Assembly: GCA_024345305.1 (NCBI GenBank)
Contig: BRON01000011.1
Location: 186,001-250,000 of the forward strand
DNA: 64,000 nt
Direction of reading: 5' to 3'
DNA from: Mrakia gelida
Taxonomy: Eukaryota; Basidiomycota; Tremellomycetes; Cystofilobasidiales; Mrakiaceae
In this document: one piece after another, positions 9,234 to 21,472 of the stretch
Numbering within the stretch: position 1 is the first letter of the stretch
Layout: each line of letters starts with the position of its first letter
Notes under the pieces: generated by a model
The model's input: only the letters and a program-made list of their open reading frames with translations
Database searches by the model: none
Told to the model about the DNA's origin: nothing
Program-made: the position numbers and the translations under genes

Positions 9234-12200
9234 TTAGACTTGCTCCTTCTGTGAAACGTGGTCAGAAGATAGAGAAGGATAGTCAGTATCCGAAGGGATA
9301 GCGAAAGGTGAGGCTGGCAGAGAGAGAGAGGCTAAACGAACGTGTTCGATCTCCTCCTTCTCGAGCGATCCGTGAACGGCCTCCTGCTCCTTGTGCTGAG
9401 CGGCGACGTATCGGTCTCGAGCGTCCTGGGTGGTAGATCCGAAGAGGATATCCATCTCCTCGATTGACTGGAGAAGAAGAGAGGGAAAGAGGGCGAAGGT
9501 CAGCGAGAGGGAGAGACGCGGAGGAAACAGACGCGTCCATTTTAAGGACAACACGACGCGCGTTGTTTAATGCGAGATCAGACTCACCAGTCCTCGAGTC
9601 TCAGGCAACCAGAAACCGAAGGCGGCCGAGAGAACATTGACTCCGGCGAACATGAAGAAGAGTCGCCCGTTGGGAAGGTCGAGGACGAGGTAGGGAGTGA
9701 TCTTGCTGTGGGAGGAAGAGAGAAGGGTGAAGATGGGTCAGATTCGTTCGAGATCGAGAAAGGGACGAGAAAGAGAAGGGAGACGTACGTCAAGGTGAAG
9801 TTGAAGGCCTGCGAAAAGGGTTTCAAGAACGAGGAGGAAGCGTCGTCAGTTCGAGCTGCTCGCGACGGGCGAAAGAACGAAGCGATGAACTCACCCATTG
9901 GGTAGCAGCGGCAACGGCCATCCCGTAGTGTCGAAGTCGCATGGGGAAGATCTCGGAGCAATAGACCCAAGGGACGGGACCCCAGGAGAAGCAGTACTGG
10001 GACGCAGAAGGGACGAGAGAAGCAAAGTCAGCGTCCGTCGAGGTCGAAGACGTCACAATGCTTTGGAGTTTATGATGCTCACAGGAATGACGAAGCAGTA
10101 AATCATAGCGGCCATGCTGAAGAGCCAGATAAGCGAGAGAAGTGAAGAAAAGGGAGGTCAGCGCGAAGAAGGCTCGACGCGTCGAAGAGCTCGATTCGAC
10201 TCCTCGTCCTGAATCCTTCTTTGCTCGATGATGCTCGAACTCACGCGATGGAAGCAGGGGCAGCCTCGGTACTCTTGGTGTTGGGGACGTGAGTGATAAA
10301 GATGGCTGAAGAAGAACAAGAAGCGAAGTCAGTTTTCGTTCAACTCGTTCGTCGACGCGTTCAGGTCGAGAAGAGAAACTCACCTCCGATGATGATCAAG
10401 AACATGCACATGAAGCTAGCTCCCACTCCCAACGCGAGTCGTCGTCCGAATCTCTCGATACCGACGAAGATCTGGGGAAGGCAAAAGAGCAAGGGTGAGA
10501 AAGGAAGGAGGAGAGACGAGGCTGGAAAGGGGGACGAACGAAGATTGACGTGGCGACAATTTTGACGATACCGTCTGCGAAAGAGAGAGGTAGAGGATGT
10601 CAGCTTCGAAGGATGGAGAGAGGGGTCAAGGAAAAAGGAGGAACGAACAGATTCCAGAAGCGAGAAGACCGGTGGAGGTTCCCTGAAGACCGATCGTCTT
10701 GAAGATCTGAGAGCGACGAAGGATGGGCGACGGTCAGCGATTCGGACTCGGGCGAGAGATGTTGAAGACGCACCGTAGGAGCGTAGTAAGAGATCGAGTT
10801 CTGTCCCGCCCATTGTTGAAGGAAGAACATGGCGAAGGCGATCTGCGCACGAAAGGAGTTGAAGTCAGCCGAGGCACAGACGGAAAGAGAAAGACGCGAC
10901 GGCTACACACGAAGAATCGGATCCTCATTCCAGGGGCAAGTGTCTCCTTCCAGCTGGTACCAGAAGTGGTCTCGATCTCCTCCTGATGCGCGGCCTTCAT
11001 CTCGGCGAATTCCTCGAGGACTCGAAGGTCTTCTGTCGACCTCTTTCGAGCCCAGGCGAGGTTGGCGAGAGCTTGATCGTCTCGTCCTTTCGACACGAGC
11101 CATCGAGGGGACTCTTTGATGAAGGGGAGCAGGACGATCATGAGACCCGAGGGGACTGCGAAGGAAGAGGAAGGCAAAAAGAGGGGAGAGACGCGTCAGT
11201 TCTCAATTCGGTTCGACTCTTCGACGCGTGTGGACTTCTCGCACTCACCGATCTGGAATCCGATAGGAATTCTCCAGGATGCCGAGGTGGACTTCATCGA
11301 AGACACCGAGATTCCGTACTCGATCCAGTAGGCGAAAGCGACTCCGATAACGACGACGACTTGGAACAGACCAGTGATCCTTCCTCGGACGTTCTGATAG
11401 GGAGAAAGGGATGCAGAGAGTCAGAGATTGCGCGGATATTCGAGTGAATGCGAAGAAATAGAACGAGAGCTGACCTTGGGAGCCATCTCAGCGACTGAAG
11501 AGCAAAAACACGAGGCAAGAAAGATCAGCGACGACGAAGATGCAAAAAGGGACAAAAACGAGAGTGGGAGCGAACCGTAGGTCGGGCAGGCACTGGACAT
11601 CACTCCCACACCCAGTCCAGAGACGATTCGACCCGAGTACATGTAGCTGTAGTGGGGGATGAATGGGTGGAAGTCAGCGACGGAGGTTGAGGTTGGGACT
11701 TCGTGGCTTCGATCGAACCGCGACTAAGGTGATTAATCGACACGTACGAGAGCTCATGAGTAGCTACGGTCTGAACGATTGCTCCAACGGTGAAGACGAC
11801 CGTGCCGAGCATGAGGGCTGAGGGAAGGAAGGAGGGGAAGAGCGAAAGAGTCAGCGGGAAGTCGCGTATCGACTCCGAGAGAACAACGGCAACTCACTCC
11901 ACTTTCGTCCGAGCCTCTGAGTGATAGGAGCAGATCCGAGAGCACCGAAGAAGGCTCCGACCATGAGGAGAGAAACAACGTTGCTGAGGAAGAAGAAGAG
12001 GAGGATGGAGGTTAAAGACGACGCGAGGACGAACGAAGATTGAGCGACGTCTCGGACGGACTGACCTCGAGATCGCAGCCTGTTTCAACGCGAGAGCAGC
12101 CGGTGAGAGATCGGGGTAGGCGGCGGCATTGTATCGGAAGTCGGCTTGGAAGGGACCCGTGGAGACGACTAGGAAAGAAAGAGAGAGCGAAGGAAGTCAG

Positions 12201-12840
12201 AGAAGTTCGAAGACGCGCACGCGGACAGGCAGCTCTCTCGTCGAAGCGATGCTGAAAAAGGAGAGGCACTCACTTCCACCAGCGACTCTGAAAACAGGAA
12301 AAGGGGTGATTGAGAAGATCAGCGAAAGTAGACTAGAGGACGAGGGGTCCGAGAGAGGAGGCGTTGCTTCGAAACTCGGAAACCCACCCAGTGTCGTATC
12401 TGTTCGAAGGAGATGGCATCGAGAGGTCAGTTCTAGCTCAGCCGTCTGAATCAAAGAGGGAGGAGACGTACCCAAAGATGAAGATACCGAGATAGCTGCA
12501 GAACGAAGATGCGAAGAAGTGTGAGCTTCCGGGAATCGACCGAGGAACGTGGAGGACGAAAACAGATCGAGGTGGTTTTCTCGACACGAGTCCTTCTTCT
12601 GAAAAATTGATCACGAGACTCACGCGATAATGGTGATGAGGTAGACTCGAGAGTTTTGGAACCTCTGCAGCGACGAGAACAGCAAGACAGAGAGGGAAGG
12701 ACAGGGAAGGAAGGAAAGTCAGATCCCCGAGTCTGGAAAAGATCGACGAGGGAGAGAGAGAGTGGACGAACCGAATCGGCTCCATCCTGGTAGACCGTTG
12801 AGTCAGGAACGACAGCTTGGTTCCTTGAGAAGATACCCAT
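9234..12840 (-). CDS. MFS sugar (hexose or quinate-type) transporter
   Basis: Starts at ATG 12840 (MGIFSRNQAVVPDSTVYQDG) and ends at TAA 9234-9236, about 570 residues spread over roughly twenty short exons. Sugar-porter signatures are present in order: a first helix ending FIFGYDTGVAGG, the SGRIVSGLGVGVMSS loop and AEMAPKNVRGRITG, PRWLVSKGR after helix 6, QQWAGQNSISYYAPT in helix 7, ERFGRRLALG, PWVYCSEIFPMRLR, and LPETRGLSIEEMD after helix 12. It is a plasma-membrane sugar uptake protein by family. The substrate cannot be read from sequence; the SSACPTYVAEMAP region resembles fungal monosaccharide/quinate permeases. The cytoplasmic tail is charged. It lies just inside the left inverted-repeat arm, tail to tail with ThuA copy 1. 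Confidence 0.9.
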
Positions 12841-13601
12841 CTTGAGAAGGGGATGAGATTAGATGAAGAGAAGGGAAGTGGGGCTTGGTGGGAGAAAGAA
12901 GGGGAGGAAGGAGGGGCTCGTTGGGGGAGGGAAGGTCGATGTCTGGGGGAAAAAGGAAGGAAGCCTGTTTCTGCCTATAAAACAGCCCCTGGCGGTCCGC
13001 TCAGGGACCGTGAGACGATGAGAGTGCCGAAGTACAGAGCTGCGAGAAGTTTGAGGGCTGAACTGGGGGTTGCCGAGCGACGGAGGGCTACTTTTGGAGT
13101 CGTTTCGAGAGCGCGCGCTCGGTCGAGGTCTGGGAGGAAAACCTTCGCGTTCCAAGTCGAAGAAAAGGATTCAGTGTCATTCCGTACACTTGAACTCACT
13201 CTGAACGCTTAAAGAATGGTGAGAATCGGACGAGAACTCACTGAAGAGAGAAGAAAACGAGCCCGCTCGGACCCGTGCCGGACGCGTCCGTTGCCTCTCC
13301 TTTTGAACTGGATCCTCGCTGATGCTCGAGAGGAACCCTCGTCCTCGATCTGCAGGGACAATGAGCCAGGGGAGAGACATGGAGGGATGGGAAGAGGCTT
13401 GAGGGTGAGTGGGTAGAGAAACGGGATCTGAGGAGTGTGCGAAGATCCGAATGCTTGTCGACCACTCGGACGAACGCTCTCTGGAGGAAAAGAGAAGGAA
13501 GGTGAGCTAGAGCGCACGCTGGGACTCAAAGGCCGGGCATGGACGTTAGTGACTACGCTCTCCTCTCCTTTCAAATCTGCTCAACCCAAAAAGTGAAGCG
13601 C
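12841..13601. other. Intergenic: sugar transporter promoter and GPI2 3' side
   Basis: About 760 bp with no coding exon that I can support. The right part adjoins the GPI2 stop at 13602. The left part is upstream of the transporter start and is purine-rich on the plus strand between 12850 and 12960, which probably includes its 5' untranslated region. A GACGCGTC palindrome occurs near 13282. Confidence 0.45.
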
Positions 13602-15026
13602 TCATGATCCGACATCGACGCGTGAACGAACTCCACTCCTCACGACGGGAGCTGCGACGTCCCAGTTTCCCTTTATCACACTGTTGCGAAACATTGAGAG
13701 ATGATATGGGTAAGCACCTTTGTCGGTGCTCGAAGGTCAAGCAAGGTGTCGAGCCGAGCGAGACCTCGAGTAAAGAAGGGAAAGAACGAAAGAGACGCGT
13801 CGAGAACGTACCTCTTCTCAGTCCAGTTCCAGACCATCGCCACCGGAGCTAGGACACAGACACCAAAGGTTGTACTCGCGAAGATGACGGCCGCTATTGG
13901 TGAGGATCCGTGCAGGGTCGCGAACGTGACGACGAGGAGGAGGAGGGCGAGAGGTGGCGTGTAGGACTGAGGGAGCGAGACAAGAAGAGAGACGGGGATG
14001 GCAGATCAGCAACGGATAGGAGTGACAAGTAGAAGAAGTGACATTCGAACGAACACTCACTCTGAGCTGCTTGAGAAGGGAAGGGGCCAAGGCAAAAAGA
14101 ACGACGGCGAAGAGGACGAGCGCAAAGACGTGGGTGTTCGTTGGGAGTCTAGATGCGAGGACGACGGATGCTGAGAGGGTTGAGGTGAGTGAGAGGGAAT
14201 GGGCGAGTCTGCGAGAGAAATCAGAATGGGTTGCAGAGAAGTCAGCTCAACTGGGAAAGATGGACGAGAGGAAAGGACGCGAACGAACCCTTTCGCTGTC
14301 TCCGGCTTGCTCCCATAATCCCCCAAGATCAGACCCAGTAGCAACAGCACTCCAGCGAGAGGCCAGATTGAATCACTCGTCGTAGCCTCCGTTAACGTCC
14401 TGAGGATGGGTGAGAGGCAGTGAAGAAGGAGGAGGGTGATGATGGTTGGTCGAAGTGGTTTCCGATCTGTTCATCGACGAGGACGGGGAGAGGAAGTCAG
14501 TCTTCCCATCGCGAGCTTAGCAGAGCAAAAAAAAACAGCTCGACCCACCTTTGACTGGCCCAGAGAGGAAGCTGAACAGCAGATACCCGAGGAAGCCGCC
14601 CAAGAGCGATCCGTAGATGACCAGGGAAGGAGCGAGAGCTCCACGCAGGAGGTCGACGAAAACGGCGATGAAGAGGAAGGTAGATGATAGGGGCAAGGAG
14701 ATGACGAGGGAAGAAATCATCAGGGGCAGGAGAAGCGGGGGCGGAGGAGAAGTGGCTGCAAAGGCACGCAAAGGGATGGAGGAAGGAGTCGAAGGTGAGC
14801 TCGAGCCGCGAAGGAGGAGGCTGAGAAAGGCAGAGCTCGACGTACCAGCTTGTTCGATGACTGCAAGAACCGACTCGTCGACGTAATTATCTGAGAATTG
14901 TTGCTTGGTATGAAGTTGCTTTTGCCATAAGGGTGGAGGGTCTGCTGAGTCGAGGAGGATGGGTCGAAGGAGGAGGGAAGGAGGTGAGGTCGTGACGAAG
15001 GGCGTCCGTTCGTGGTTCATCTGCAC
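13602..15026 (-). CDS. GPI2: GPI2/PIG-C, subunit of GPI N-acetylglucosaminyltransferase
   Basis: ATG 15026 (MQMNHERTPF; a second in-frame ATG is two codons on). PIG-C hallmarks are seen: the N-terminal WQKQLHTKQQFSDNYVDES box, a series of hydrophobic helices (for example LVIYGSLLGGFLGYLLFSFL and PLAGVLLLLGLILGDYG), and the C-terminal KGNWDVAAPVV motif close to the family's GPWDxA ending. TGA is at 13602-13604. GPI2 is a membrane subunit of the ER complex that transfers GlcNAc to phosphatidylinositol, the first step of GPI-anchor synthesis. About six or seven exons. It is divergent from the BUD22-like gene across 210 bp. Nearby ThuA-like proteins carry GPI signals, but that is probably coincidence of neighbourhood. 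Confidence 0.85.
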
Positions 15027-15236
15027 GGTTCAGAGTAAGAAATTTAGCTCGATTTTCACATATAGGCGAAGTTGAGATTACTGACCTGTATCTCCGACTG
15101 TCTATCTGCTCCATTAACCTGCAGGTTTTTCGGCTGTGAGCGTTTGAAGCTCGGGGACGTCGTCAAGCTCGAAAGTGAGCTCGCCAATTCCTTCCCTCGC
15201 AACGTCGACCTGCCCTTCCTCTCCCTCCCTCCCACT

Positions 15237-17258
15237 ATGGACCCTCAACCTACAGATCCTCTACCCGAAGAGTCTTGGGCTTCCTCCTCGAAGCGTAAAC
15301 GAGAAGCTCCTCAAGCTCCGAACCCTTACATCCCCTTCACTCAGGAGCAACTCGAGAAGAAATTTGTGAGCTCTCGCCCTTCCGTCCTCTCGTCGAGCTC
15401 GTCTTTGGACGAACCAGAGCTGACTGGTGCGCCTTTTTGGCTTGACTGTTACCTCTAGCATCATCTCCAGAAGACTCTTGTTGCTGGAGCGAAGAAGGCT
15501 CAGACGTTCGAGACTCAGAGGTTGATCAAGAAGATTGCTCAGTTGAAGTCAGTCCCTCCCTCTCCTCCCCTGCTCTTCGCCTCCTTATGAGCCTTAGCTT
15601 GCTTCAAGATATATACCAGCGCAGAGAGCTGACCCTTTGATCGTCTCTACAATATCTAGGAAGAAGAACGACGACTCGTCCTCTCCTGAAATCCTCGACC
15701 TCTCGACTCAACTCACCGAGCTCAAGGTCAGCTCGACCTCTCCTTCCCTGCCTCTCGTCTCGCTCGTTTGCTGACCTCTTCTCTCCCTTTTCCAGACCGT
15801 TCCTCTCGCGCCCCTCACCCTACTCTCCCTCCACACCCGTCTCACAAAACAACACACTCTCACCACCCACCCTATCCTCGCTCTCGTCGTTCTCGCTCCT
15901 CCTCCTCCCCACGACGAGCTCAAGTCGAAACCCGCCAACCGAATCCTCTCCTCCAAAACCTTCGCCAAGGAAATCACCGATGCCGTCAAGACCGTTCGAC
16001 TATGGATGGATCCTGAGGAGCGAGAGAAGGAGAAAGAGAAGGTCAAGGAGGAGAAGAGGGTCGAGAGGAGAGGTCCAACGGTCGAGAGGAACATCTTGGG
16101 AGGACCACCGAGAGGACTCGCTTCGACGAGCGCTGCTCCTGCTGCTGCTGCTCCCAGAGCTCAGGAGGACGGGGACAACGAGGGCGAGGAGCCTCTGGAC
16201 GAGAGAGGGAACGAGGATCTGTACTTCGAGCCTGGAGACGGCGCGTCCTCGTCCGGAGGATCCGACAACGAGAACGACGAGGACGATTCGGACGACGATG
16301 GCGCTTCTCAAGCTTCCTGGTCCTCGGGATCTATCTCATCATCGACAGCAGCCGCTCCTCCCGCCAAAAAATCGAAACCTCCACCAGCTCCCTCAGATCC
16401 CAAGGCGAAGAAGAAGAAGATCTCCACCTCGACCTTCCTCCCTTCGCTGAGCTCGGGTTTCATCGCTGGATCGGACTCGGAGCCGGAGGATTTGAGTGAT
16501 GAGGGTGGAGAGAGGAAGAACAGGAGAGGTCAGAGAGCTAGGAAGGCGTGAGTCCCACATCTCTTCGTCTTCTTCGAACCCGCGTCTTTCATTTCGAGAA
16601 CCGGCGCGTCTCAATTCCCTCCCTCCCAACTCGTCGCCTCCCTCCTCCTCCTCTCCTCACTGACTCTCTCTCTCTCTCTTTCCTTTTTGTTCCACCCTTC
16701 AGCATCTGGGAGAAGAAGTACGGAGCCGCCGCCAACCATCTCAAAGCTCGAACCGCTCAATTCACCGAAGCCACTCGAGGACGAGACTCCTTCCTGGCCT
16801 CTCGCGGAGGATCCACCCACGCCGACGCGGGCTACCCTTCACACTCCCCATCCAACACCAACCCTTACCCTCGTGGGCAATCCTCATCGCGCGGAGATCG
16901 TGGAGGGCGTGGAGGAGCTCGAGGTGGTCGAGGTGGACGAGGAGGGTTCGGAGGAGACGATGGAGGACGACCGGAGTACGTTCCTGGGATGGGACCTCCT
17001 CCGAAGACGTACAAGAGCTCGAACTTCCCTGGAGGACGGGAGGCTGCTGCTGCTGGTGGGGCTGGTGGGTTCGGTGGAGGACGAGGTGGAGGAGCTGCTG
17101 GGGGTGGTGGAGGAGGTGTGCCGAAGAAGAAGCCCGAGGAGAGTTTCGCTGGGATGCATCCTTCGTGGATCGCGAAGCAGAAGCAGAAGGAGAAGGAGGC
17201 TGCTATGGGGATGGGTGGGGGAGGAGCTCCCAAGGGGAAGAAGGTCGTTTTCGATTGA
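15237..17258 (+). CDS. BUD22: BUD22-like ribosome-biogenesis protein with RGG box
   Basis: ATG 15237 (MDPQPTDPLPEESWASSSKR), TGA ending at 17258; five exons. The N-terminus resembles the BUD22/SRFBP1 helical region (KFHHLQKTLVAGAKKAQTFE, RLIKKIAQLKKK). A long acidic/Ser/Lys-rich middle follows, and then the BUD22 C-terminal box: GQRARKAIWEKKYGAAANHL and near the end GMHPSWIAKQKQ. The family acts in 18S rRNA maturation and the 40S subunit in the nucleolus. Oddity: between the two halves of the C-terminal box lies a Gly/Arg-rich block (GDRGGRGGARGGRGGRGG) plus Gly-rich runs, a GAR domain typical of nucleolar RNA-binding proteins. I am sure of the family; the function is by homology. Confidence 0.85.
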
Positions 17259-17469
17259 TGAGCCTGCTTGTCTCGAATCTTTCGCGTCGTTCGAAAAAGA
17301 GACGAGCGCGAGGTCTCTGTGGATCGGATTTCGTGTAGCCTCAGTAGGAGGTGCGCTTGAGCTTGCGACAAAATCTCTCGTACGTGATTGTTCTGATGGT
17401 ACATATGTATCGTGTAAAATGAAGCGTCCTCGTCCTCGAACCCAAACCCAGACCCGTCGCGAACACAGA

Positions 17470-18591
17470 TCAATCGGTGATCAACTCCTCGACCTTCCAG
17501 TCCTCGAACGAGCCGTCTGAAAGACAAGAGCAAACGATGATAGACTATGTCAGCTCGTGGATGAAGAGCTCGAGCTGCCAGCCGGAGTGCGACGAAGGCG
17601 ATGGACAGGGAAGGAAGGAGGGAAGGGAAGGGAAGGGAAGGGACGGGGGAGCTTGAACTCACCAGGCAGGTATCTCCGCACGACCAGAGGGATCTTCTTA
17701 GCAGCCAACTCCTTGATGGCGATCTCCAGAGGATCCGATTCAGTAGTGATGGGAACGAGAACGGGAGCGTTCATGCTGGAAGAAGGAGGGAAGGAGAAGG
17801 AGAGGTCAGCTTTGAGCTCACGTCGAGCGACTTGGGTTCTTCGAGCTCAACAGCTCTTCCTACGCCGTTCTCAAGCCCGAGCTCCTCCTTCCCAAGGTTT
17901 GAGCACTCTGCTCCCATTCTACAGCCCCACCATCTCCAGCTACCCTCGCGACTGCTCCATTGACCCTGTCCTTCGAGCGAGCTTTGACGATTGAACTGAC
18001 CTGATCTGCAGCGCCCTCGTTCCGAGAATCCTTGCTCGCTCGTACTTCGTCATGTAGAGAGACGTGACCCTGACGGCGTTGGCTTTTGGCGCGTTGTCTC
18101 CAGGGCGAGGAGAGTTGACCTGAGAAGGGAGAGAAAGGAAGGGAAGGCAACAAGGTCAGCTCTTTGTTCCTTCCTCCTTCCTTCTTCCTCGTCGACGAGA
18201 GAAGCTGAGACCATGAACGTACCTCCTCCTCAGCGTCTCCTCCATCTGCTCCATCCATAGCCTCATCATTGCCCATCTCCTCATCCTCATCGGCCTGGAA
18301 GTAGGAAGGAACAGAAGAAGAGGAAGGGAAGGGGAGTCAGCTTCGAGCTCGACAGGTCTGCTCTACCCTCTCTACAGCCCGAGAGCTGAGCTTTAAGGAC
18401 ACGGGAAAAGAGAGTGAACTGACCCTGATATCCTCCTCCTGACTGAGAGGTAGAGAAAGCGTGGATGAACCAACGGGGAGTCAGCAAACGAGCTCGAGGA
18501 AAGCGGGAAGGGAGGAGAAGGGCGGCGGCGCAAGGAGGGAGGAGGATGTCTCTAGGACTCACTCGTTGGCGTTGTTTTCCTCGTCGGACAT
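17470..18591 (-). CDS. RPB6: RNA polymerase subunit RPB6 (ABC23), shared by Pol I, II and III
   Basis: ATG 18591 begins a ten-residue first exon ([10 protein letters not shown]). An acidic segment follows, then the conserved core: [40 protein letters not shown] and [18 protein letters not shown], ending at TGA 17470-17472. The length of about 130 residues, the acidic N-terminus and the conserved C-terminus match RPB6/RPO26. The subunit stabilises the clamp/stalk region of all three nuclear RNA polymerases. Five introns of 60-150 nt interrupt a very short coding sequence. It is convergent with the BUD22-like gene (about 210 bp between stops). Confidence 0.95.
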
Positions 18592-19697
18592 AGTTGAAGC
18601 TCTAGAGCTGAAGAGGTAGAGAGGAAGGGGAGTGGGGAGGGGAGAGGGAAAGGGAGGGGGTGACCGAGAAAGAGGGAGGGTGGTGGTGAGAGGGAAGCCG
18701 AATGCGCAGAAAAAGTTGACCTTGACTTTCGAGCGTCGTCCTTTTCTCTGTTGGTGCCCAACCACATCTTTCTCGACTTATAGCGAACTCTCTCTAGCTC
18801 GTCGAACCTTCTGTCTTCGACCCGACCAGAAACGAGCAGTTTTGCGTGGCTGTTTCGCTTCTCGACGACGTCCTCTCGACTCGGCTCGCGTCTCGATCCG
18901 TCGTCGGCTTCGCCATCAACATCCTCGCATTCCAGAGGTCCTCTTTGCTACGAGGTGCATCAAGCTTGTGGCCCCTCGCTTTGCTCTGTTGAGGCCTCAA
19001 ATTACAAACTCTCTCCTCGCGCGGTGGTTGTTTATTCATCGCGACGCCATCGCCTCAATCTCTCGCGTCCAGGACCCCTCTGCTTGAGGAATACGTTCAT
19101 CCACGTAACCAATATCTCGAGCTGGCTTTCGACAACGAACTTTGGCTAGCGAGGATGGAGCTCGACCACGACCACGACGCGCTTGTCGAAGGTGAAGACG
19201 CGTCGCGTCCACTCCCCGAGCATCAGCTCACCTTACCAAACCCGGGTCATATCGCATCGAATATGCATCATCTTTGGTTTCCTACACTTCTAGCTCCTCG
19301 AGGCCGTTGCCTGTGTTGACTGTGTTACAACGGACACGACGTGTCGATCTTGTTTCGTCAGTTCACTTCCCTCGCTCCTTTTCTCCTCACATGTGCGGAC
19401 ACGGTCTCCCTTCCTCTTTCACACTCGCAGGCAATCACCCAAAACAATGTGTACCTGAATCTGCTCGATCCCCCTCGGCGTCCCAGAAAATTTGGCTCTC
19501 GACGGACCTGTGAAAGTGAAGTGAAGAAAGGTTTCGTACCTGAACGCGCCTTCTCTTCAAAGAGACGAGTCTGGACCTGAGTCGGTCTTTGCACTCAAAC
19601 CACCACCTTCTCTTCCCTCCCCTCTCTCCCTCCTTCCTCGTTCTTCCTCTCTTTCACTCACCAGCGTCACCTTCCAACAAAGAAGAAGACGAAGAAG
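18592..19697. other. Intergenic 1.1 kb upstream of two divergent genes; one small ORF
   Basis: No conserved gene is visible. The left side is the RPB6 promoter. A small plus-strand frame starts at ATG 19153 (MELDHDHDALVEGEDASRPL) and runs 54 codons to a TGA; it could be an upstream ORF in the leader of the gene at 19698 or a short exon, but it has no splice partner I trust. A GACGCGTC palindrome lies inside it near 19196. Confidence 0.4.
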
Positions 19698-21046
19698 ATG
19701 TCGAGCTTGTTCATGACTCCCTCTCCCGCCTCTTTTCCCACCTTCCCCACCGCTTCGTCCTCAACCACTCTTCCCTCCCTCTCGAACACCCTCCCCACCG
19801 CCAAGAAGACCTCTCGATTCAGACAAGCTCTCTCGAAGATCTTCCCTACCTCCTTCACCACCGCCGACACTCCTCCTCCCAACAACAACAACTCGGACGC
19901 CACGACGCTTTCGACCTCGCCTTCGAAGATCGACATCCTCGTACGTAGTCTCGCTCTTCTCCCCACGTCATCACCTCTCTTCTCGACACTTGTTAACTCT
20001 TCCTCCTCTCTTCCTCTCCAAGCAGTCTATCTCCACCCCAACCCTCCTCCCCTCTCCCTCCATCGTCTCCACTCCCGTCGCCGTTTCGACCTCCCCCTCC
20101 CCTCTCGGATGCAATCCCCTCAGCTTCGAATCTCCTCGACCGGCTCCTCCCACCCCTCCAGCTGCCATGCTTGGATTCACTCGACTCAGTACCATGTCCT
20201 CGGCCGAGGGCGTTCCCTTGACGATTGGGAACGACGGGAGGTTGAGAGGGTTGAAGGATTTTGGAGAGTGCGTTCCGGCGAGGAAGGGTGCTAGGAATGA
20301 GTTCAGGGGATCTGGTGAGTCCTTCATCTTTGTATGCTTTGTTTGGGAAAGGAAGAGGTGGGGGAAGTGGGAGAGAGGGAGTGACTGAGCAGGACGAGGC
20401 GAAACGTAAACAACGACGACGCGATGCGGAACGAACGAACGAAGCTGACCTCTCCTCCTCGTTCCTCTTCCCTTTCCCGTTTCTCCTTCTCGCGTCTCCA
20501 GTCTCCCACTCTCACCTCTCCACCACCTCCTCAATCCTCTACCGAATACAACCCACCACCTCTCCCTCCCTCCCAACCCTCGCCACCCAAACCCCAACCC
20601 GCTCCCCCTCTTCCTCCTCCTCCTCCTACTTCACTCGACGAACCCCCAACCACAACAACACCACTACCGGCTCCCCACCCCAAACCCCTCTCACAGCGCA
20701 CATCGCTCGTCTCCAAGCTCTCAACGCTCTCATCATGGACGCCTGCCTCCCCTCTCCCGCTCCCTCCAAACGAGCCTCCTCGCACGCGACGGGGACGGGC
20801 TCAGCTCGCTCCAGCTTCTACTCTGGGTCTTCCTCGGGAGAGGAAGAAGGCGTGGTGTTCGAGCTGCAGACGCCTGAGAACTCGCCGTTAGTTGTTACGG
20901 GAGGATTGCCTGAAGGAGAGGGAGGGAAGAAGGTTGGAGGCGGTGGGGGAAGGAGGGAGAGGATCGTTTTTGGAGGGGAGATTGGAGTGCAGGAGATGGT
21001 TGTTAGGAGGAGTGGTAGTGGGAGGGATATGAGTGGGTTCTTCTAG
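19698..21046 (+). CDS. Low-complexity Ser/Pro/Thr-rich protein, unrecognised
   Basis: ATG 19698 (MSSLFMTPSPASFPTFPTAS), three exons with consistent phases (donor after SKIDIL; acceptor at about 20024; donor after ARNEFRGS; acceptor at about 20502), stop TAG 21044-21046, about 350 residues. It contains one positively charged block (AKKTSRFRQALSKIFP), a conserved-looking segment (LTIGNDGRLRGLKDFGECV), a helix (HIARLQALNALIMD), a TPENSPL motif like a proline-directed phosphorylation site, and a Gly-rich tail ending MSGFF. No transmembrane segment or signal peptide. I do not know the family; such proteins are often fast-evolving regulators. Confidence 0.6.
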
Positions 21047-21472
21047 AGGAAGTTCGGGCGGTGTTGTGCTTCGATTTCGTTTTGGGTTCTCGTTCTCTTC
21101 TTCGATTTGTTTGTTGCTCGTTCATTTCGTGGGTTCTCGTTTCTCGTTTCTCGTAGCTGGTCTTCTTCTATCGTTTCGTCTCTGTTATCACTTCTCTCGT
21201 TGTCGTATTTCGGGCTTCGTTTCTGATTCATGCTGCTGCTCTCTGATCATCGAAGTAGGAGAGAGGTCGAAGCTAGTCGCGTCGTCGCGCCGTTCCACTT
21301 CCAGTCTTTCGCTCCCTTATCTCGCTCCACTCTTTCGTTGGGCGAGTAATTCTCCTTGCAGGACTCGAGACGAGTGCTCGCGCTCTCTCAGAACAGGACA
21401 CGACGAGATGAAACCGAAAACTCGTCAACGTAAACCAACCTCAACCTGGCACAAACTAAAACCCTACTAAAT
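21047..21472. other. Convergent 3' intergenic region
   Basis: The interval is T-rich on the plus strand with repeated TTCTCGTTTCTCGT-like runs and lies between the stops of the low-complexity gene and eIF3b. It probably contains both 3' ends. No gene is seen. Confidence 0.5.
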
